From positions 310,001 through 374,000 of the forward strand of contig CAVXJZ010000003.1 of the NCBI GenBank assembly GCA_963762205.1: 64,000 nucleotides of DNA, given 5' to 3'. Shown piece by piece: positions 63,602-64,000 of the stretch (the first letter of the stretch is position 1; each line of letters begins with the position of its first letter). The notes beneath the pieces are model-generated. The model saw nothing but the letters and a program-made list of their open reading frames with translations, made no database searches and was not told the origin of the DNA. The translations under genes were made by a program, and so were the position numbers. This stretch comes from VRUE01 sp963762205 (GTDB taxonomy: Bacteria; Actinomycetota; Thermoleophilia; Solirubrobacterales; 70-9).

Positions 63602-64000
63602 CGTCCGGCGTGGACTCGATCTTCGGGGTCAGGTCTCTCAAGCGGGTCTCGGTGCGGATCTCCAACGCCGAGGCCGAGCGCATCGCGACCGAGCACTGGG
63701 GTGTCGACGGCGCCGCGGCCGAGCTCCCGGCCGAAGTCGATGAGAACTTCCGTCTCGTCACGAGCGGCGGGACCTTTCTGCTCAAGGTCGTCCCCGCCGA
63801 CGAGGAGGAGGCCCTGACCGACCTGGTCACGAGCGCGCTCATCCACGTCTCCGCAGGCGTCCGCTCTTTCGGGGTCCAGGAGGTCGTGATGACGAGCTCG
63901 GGCCTGCCGGTGGCGACCTTTACGGACGCAGAAGGTTGCAGGCGCCGGGCGCGACTGACGACCTTCCTCGAGGGCAAGGTCCTGCGATCCGTCCCGACCG
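63598..64000 (+). CDS. Phosphotransferase-family (APH/choline-kinase-like) kinase, 3' partial
   Basis: The frame is open from GTG 63598 to the window end (134 codons). ATEHWGVDGAAAELPAEVDE, NFRLVTSGGTFLLKVVPADE and ALTDLVTSALIHVSAGVRSF show the N-lobe of aminoglycoside-phosphotransferase-fold kinases, with the ATP-binding Lys in FLLKV. TTFLEGKVLRSVP is the hinge. Homologues often sit in or are fused to class III aminotransferases and act on amino alcohols such as hydroxylysine or ethanolamine; this could be such a kinase. The catalytic loop lies beyond the window. Confidence 0.7.
   Translation, partial: MTSGVDSIFGVRSLKRVSVRISNAEAERIATEHWGVDGAAAELPAEVDENFRLVTSGGTFLLKVVPADEEEALTDLVTSALIHVSAGVRSFGVQEVVMTSSGLPVATFTDAEGCRRRARLTTFLEGKVLRSVPT

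Overview
The window reads as chromosome of a high-GC actinobacterium. Class II lysS next to prmC, myo-inositol-phosphate synthase, Arg/Lys-tailed secreted beta-propeller proteins and heavy GAG/GCC codon use in the housekeeping genes fit the Thermoleophilia/Solirubrobacterales best. That placement is inference; no rRNA is present to confirm it. About twenty single-base indels break otherwise intact conserved genes. Many lie in G or C runs and they cluster in patches (0.8-1.9, 16.8-22.0, 31.9-35.0, 39.0 and 55.3-57.1 kb), so I treat most of them as consensus errors and annotate the genes as whole.

Layout. (1) 1-12,052 is a housekeeping block: ino1, a PHP phosphoesterase, a UDG-family protein, rumA-like, argF, lgt, prmC, lysS and an SDR. 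(2) 12,081-31,320 is an island. It opens with a tRNA-Glu(TTC) gene whose D-loop carries about 22 extra bases. The 3' 42-48 bases of that tRNA recur as direct repeats at 26,886 and 31,279, as expected for tandem attachment sites, yet no integrase is visible. Segment one (about 14.7 kb) holds only four coupled genes, a duplicated A-B-A'-B' pair of giant secreted proteins. Segment two (about 4.4 kb) holds a secreted nuclease-fold enzyme, a protein of eight exact-length 51-aa repeats with a PKD-like domain, and two small ORFs. (3) 31,558-64,000 is a catabolic region rich in GntR and IclR regulators.

How the catabolic genes may work together (inference). A gcdH-hbd-gntR operon faces a CaiB/BaiF CoA-transferase, as in glutarate activation and oxidation. 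An aldehyde dehydrogenase and a GntR gene share CATGCAGCATG-type palindromes with a five-gene operon: FAD-linked 2-hydroxyacid dehydrogenase, etfB, etfA, a membrane Fe-S protein like ETF:menaquinone oxidoreductase or DgcB, and a trimethylamine-dehydrogenase-like protein lacking the flavin-linking Cys and one cluster Cys. That is a complete path from substrate dehydrogenases through ETF to the quinone pool. A Liv-type ABC transporter follows. Then come a lactonase-like metallohydrolase, a class III aminotransferase, a 2-oxoacid dehydrogenase E1alpha/E1beta/E2 set, a split transketolase, a VOC protein and an (R)-amine-transaminase-like class IV aminotransferase. The window ends in a pdxS gene that breaks off mid-barrel and runs into a phosphotransferase-family kinase.

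Most unusual items: the tRNA-anchored tandem island with its duplicated A-B surface-protein cassette, the ETF-centred module with the cysteine-poor TMADH homologue, the shared palindromic operators, and the truncated pdxS junction.
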